A stretch of 7,259 nucleotides of DNA from contig NZ_JBBYXI010000012.1 of the NCBI RefSeq assembly GCF_039655745.1, positions 1-7,259 on the forward strand, given 5' to 3'. The stretch is from Hohaiivirga grylli. Its GTDB lineage: Bacteria; Pseudomonadota; Alphaproteobacteria; Rhizobiales; Beijerinckiaceae. The notes under the pieces are model-generated. The model made no database searches. It was given only the letters and a program-made list of their open reading frames with translations, and had not been told where the DNA came from. The translations under genes and the position numbers were made by a program. Shown piece by piece: positions 6,929 through 7,259 of this stretch; position 1 is the stretch's first letter; the number at the start of each line of letters is the position of its first letter.

Positions 6929-7163
6929 GGTTCCGTCGCATTGGGAACGGATGATACAGTTTGAGACGGTTGTGGCAGCTTCACTTTACCTGAATGAGCA
7001 TTTGAAACTGCTGTTTGAGGTTTAAAGGCGCACTTCGGGCGTAATCGGCCTGTCCCTGCCGCATCATTTGGATTGTCTCAATGCCGCTGAGAATAATGTT
7101 GGCACAGGTGTTGGATTTGAAGCCAAGCATAGGTTTAATGCGCCTTTTAATACTGCGATGGCT
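6929..7163 (-). mobile_element. IS6-family element remnant, copy C
   Basis: The terminus GGTTCCGTCGCATTGGG starts at 6929 in the same orientation as copy B, and 235 bases align without gaps to 6019-6253 with 20 differences (about 91% identity). The similarity ends at GATGGCT (7157-7163). After this the sequence becomes haemagglutinin coding DNA on the opposite strand. It keeps even less of the transposase than copy B and has lost the catalytic Glu. Confidence 0.8.
6981..7163 (-). pseudogene. IS6-family transposase, extreme C-terminal fragment (copy C)
   Basis: About 60 residues of transposase remain: SHRSIKRRIKPMLGFKS, then ILSGIETIQMMRQGQADYARS, ending MLIQVK before the TGA at 6981. It begins just after the NNRIEQ position seen in copy B, so the catalytic glutamate and everything before it are gone. 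The minus-strand frame runs on to about 7250, but those extra residues are the antisense of the haemagglutinin fragment and have no meaning as transposase. Confidence 0.8.
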
Positions 7164-7259
7164 CTTGCTCACGGTACAACAATTAATGCCGGTGGGAATC
7201 TGAGCCTTAATGCAGGTAACGACATTCATCTGCAAGGTGCCAATGTTCATGCAGGCAAT
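7158..7259 (+). pseudogene. Left end of a displaced (orphan) cdiA FHA-2/toxin module, continuing beyond the window
   Basis: The plus frame reads MALAHGTTINAGGNLSL and then NAGNDIHLQGANVHAGN, which is FHA-2 repeat sequence. It aligns without gaps to 3499-3599 of the main gene: 25 mismatches in 101 bases by my count, and 25 of 33 residues identical. Copies of cdiA 3' segments lying downstream of a complete cdiA-cdiI pair are known as orphan cdiA-CT modules. They usually lack their own start and carry different toxin and immunity sequences. An in-frame ATG exists at 7158 just before the similarity begins, contributed by the IS6 remnant, but no Shine-Dalgarno sequence precedes it. What follows to the right cannot be seen, so an orphan toxin is predicted, not shown. 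Confidence 0.75.

Noticed and set aside
7083..7130. Plus-strand reading AENNVGTGVGFE, resembling a VENN pretoxin motif
   Set aside because: It is the antisense of the conserved IS6 transposase segment (SNTCANIILSGIE) and is matched by copy B, so the likeness is coincidental.
7164..7250. Extension of the minus-strand transposase frame upstream of copy C
   Set aside because: This stretch is antisense to haemagglutinin repeat coding DNA. IS similarity stops at 7163.
1..7259. tRNA, rRNA, CRISPR array or replication origin
   Set aside because: I saw no cloverleaf, no regularly spaced short repeats and no iteron or DnaA-box cluster. The protein-level repeats are degenerate beta-helix units.

Overview
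The window carries the 3' part of a contact-dependent growth inhibition (CDI) locus from a Gram-negative, probably proteobacterial, host. The evidence is a giant filamentous-haemagglutinin/CdiA-type exoprotein, which belongs to two-partner (type Vb) secretion. I cannot name the species. An alphaproteobacterium is conceivable, but nothing here proves it. The 5' end of the big gene, its secretion (TPS) domain and any cdiB transporter gene lie outside the window to the left.

Layout. (1) Positions 3-5495, plus strand: a CdiA-like protein of at least 1,818 residues whose frame is open at the left edge. In order it shows FHA-1-type beta-helix repeats, a less repetitive central region in the place of the receptor-binding and Tyr/Pro domains, a long FHA-2-type repeat block, a pretoxin region, and a short variable C-terminal toxin ending in ETLHY. 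(2) Positions 5506-5961, plus strand: a 151-residue AT-rich ORF starting 10 bases after the toxin stop, in the position of the immunity gene. (3) Positions 5967-7163: a graveyard of insertion sequences on the minus strand. It holds three copies of one IS6-type terminus (one end only, one with most of a 3' transposase fragment, one shorter), a truncated D35E transposase of the IS3/IS481 kind between the last two, and about 170 bases of unassigned DNA. (4) From about 7159 to the right edge, plus strand: a second FHA-2 coding segment, gap-free with positions 3499-3599 of the main gene and about 75% identical to it. This is the left end of a displaced ('orphan') cdiA module that continues beyond the window.

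How it works together, from family knowledge plus inference: the exoprotein would be displayed on the cell surface and deliver its C-terminal toxin into neighbouring cells, and the downstream ORF would protect the producer. Base composition steps down along the toxin module. Sampled 60-base lines are about 55% G+C in the FHA-2 part, 40% in the toxin module and 32% in the immunity gene, as expected for a horizontally exchanged toxin/immunity cassette. The orphan fragment has enough similarity to the main gene to serve as a recombination partner for toxin switching. The IS remnants between them mark how the array was assembled or scarred.
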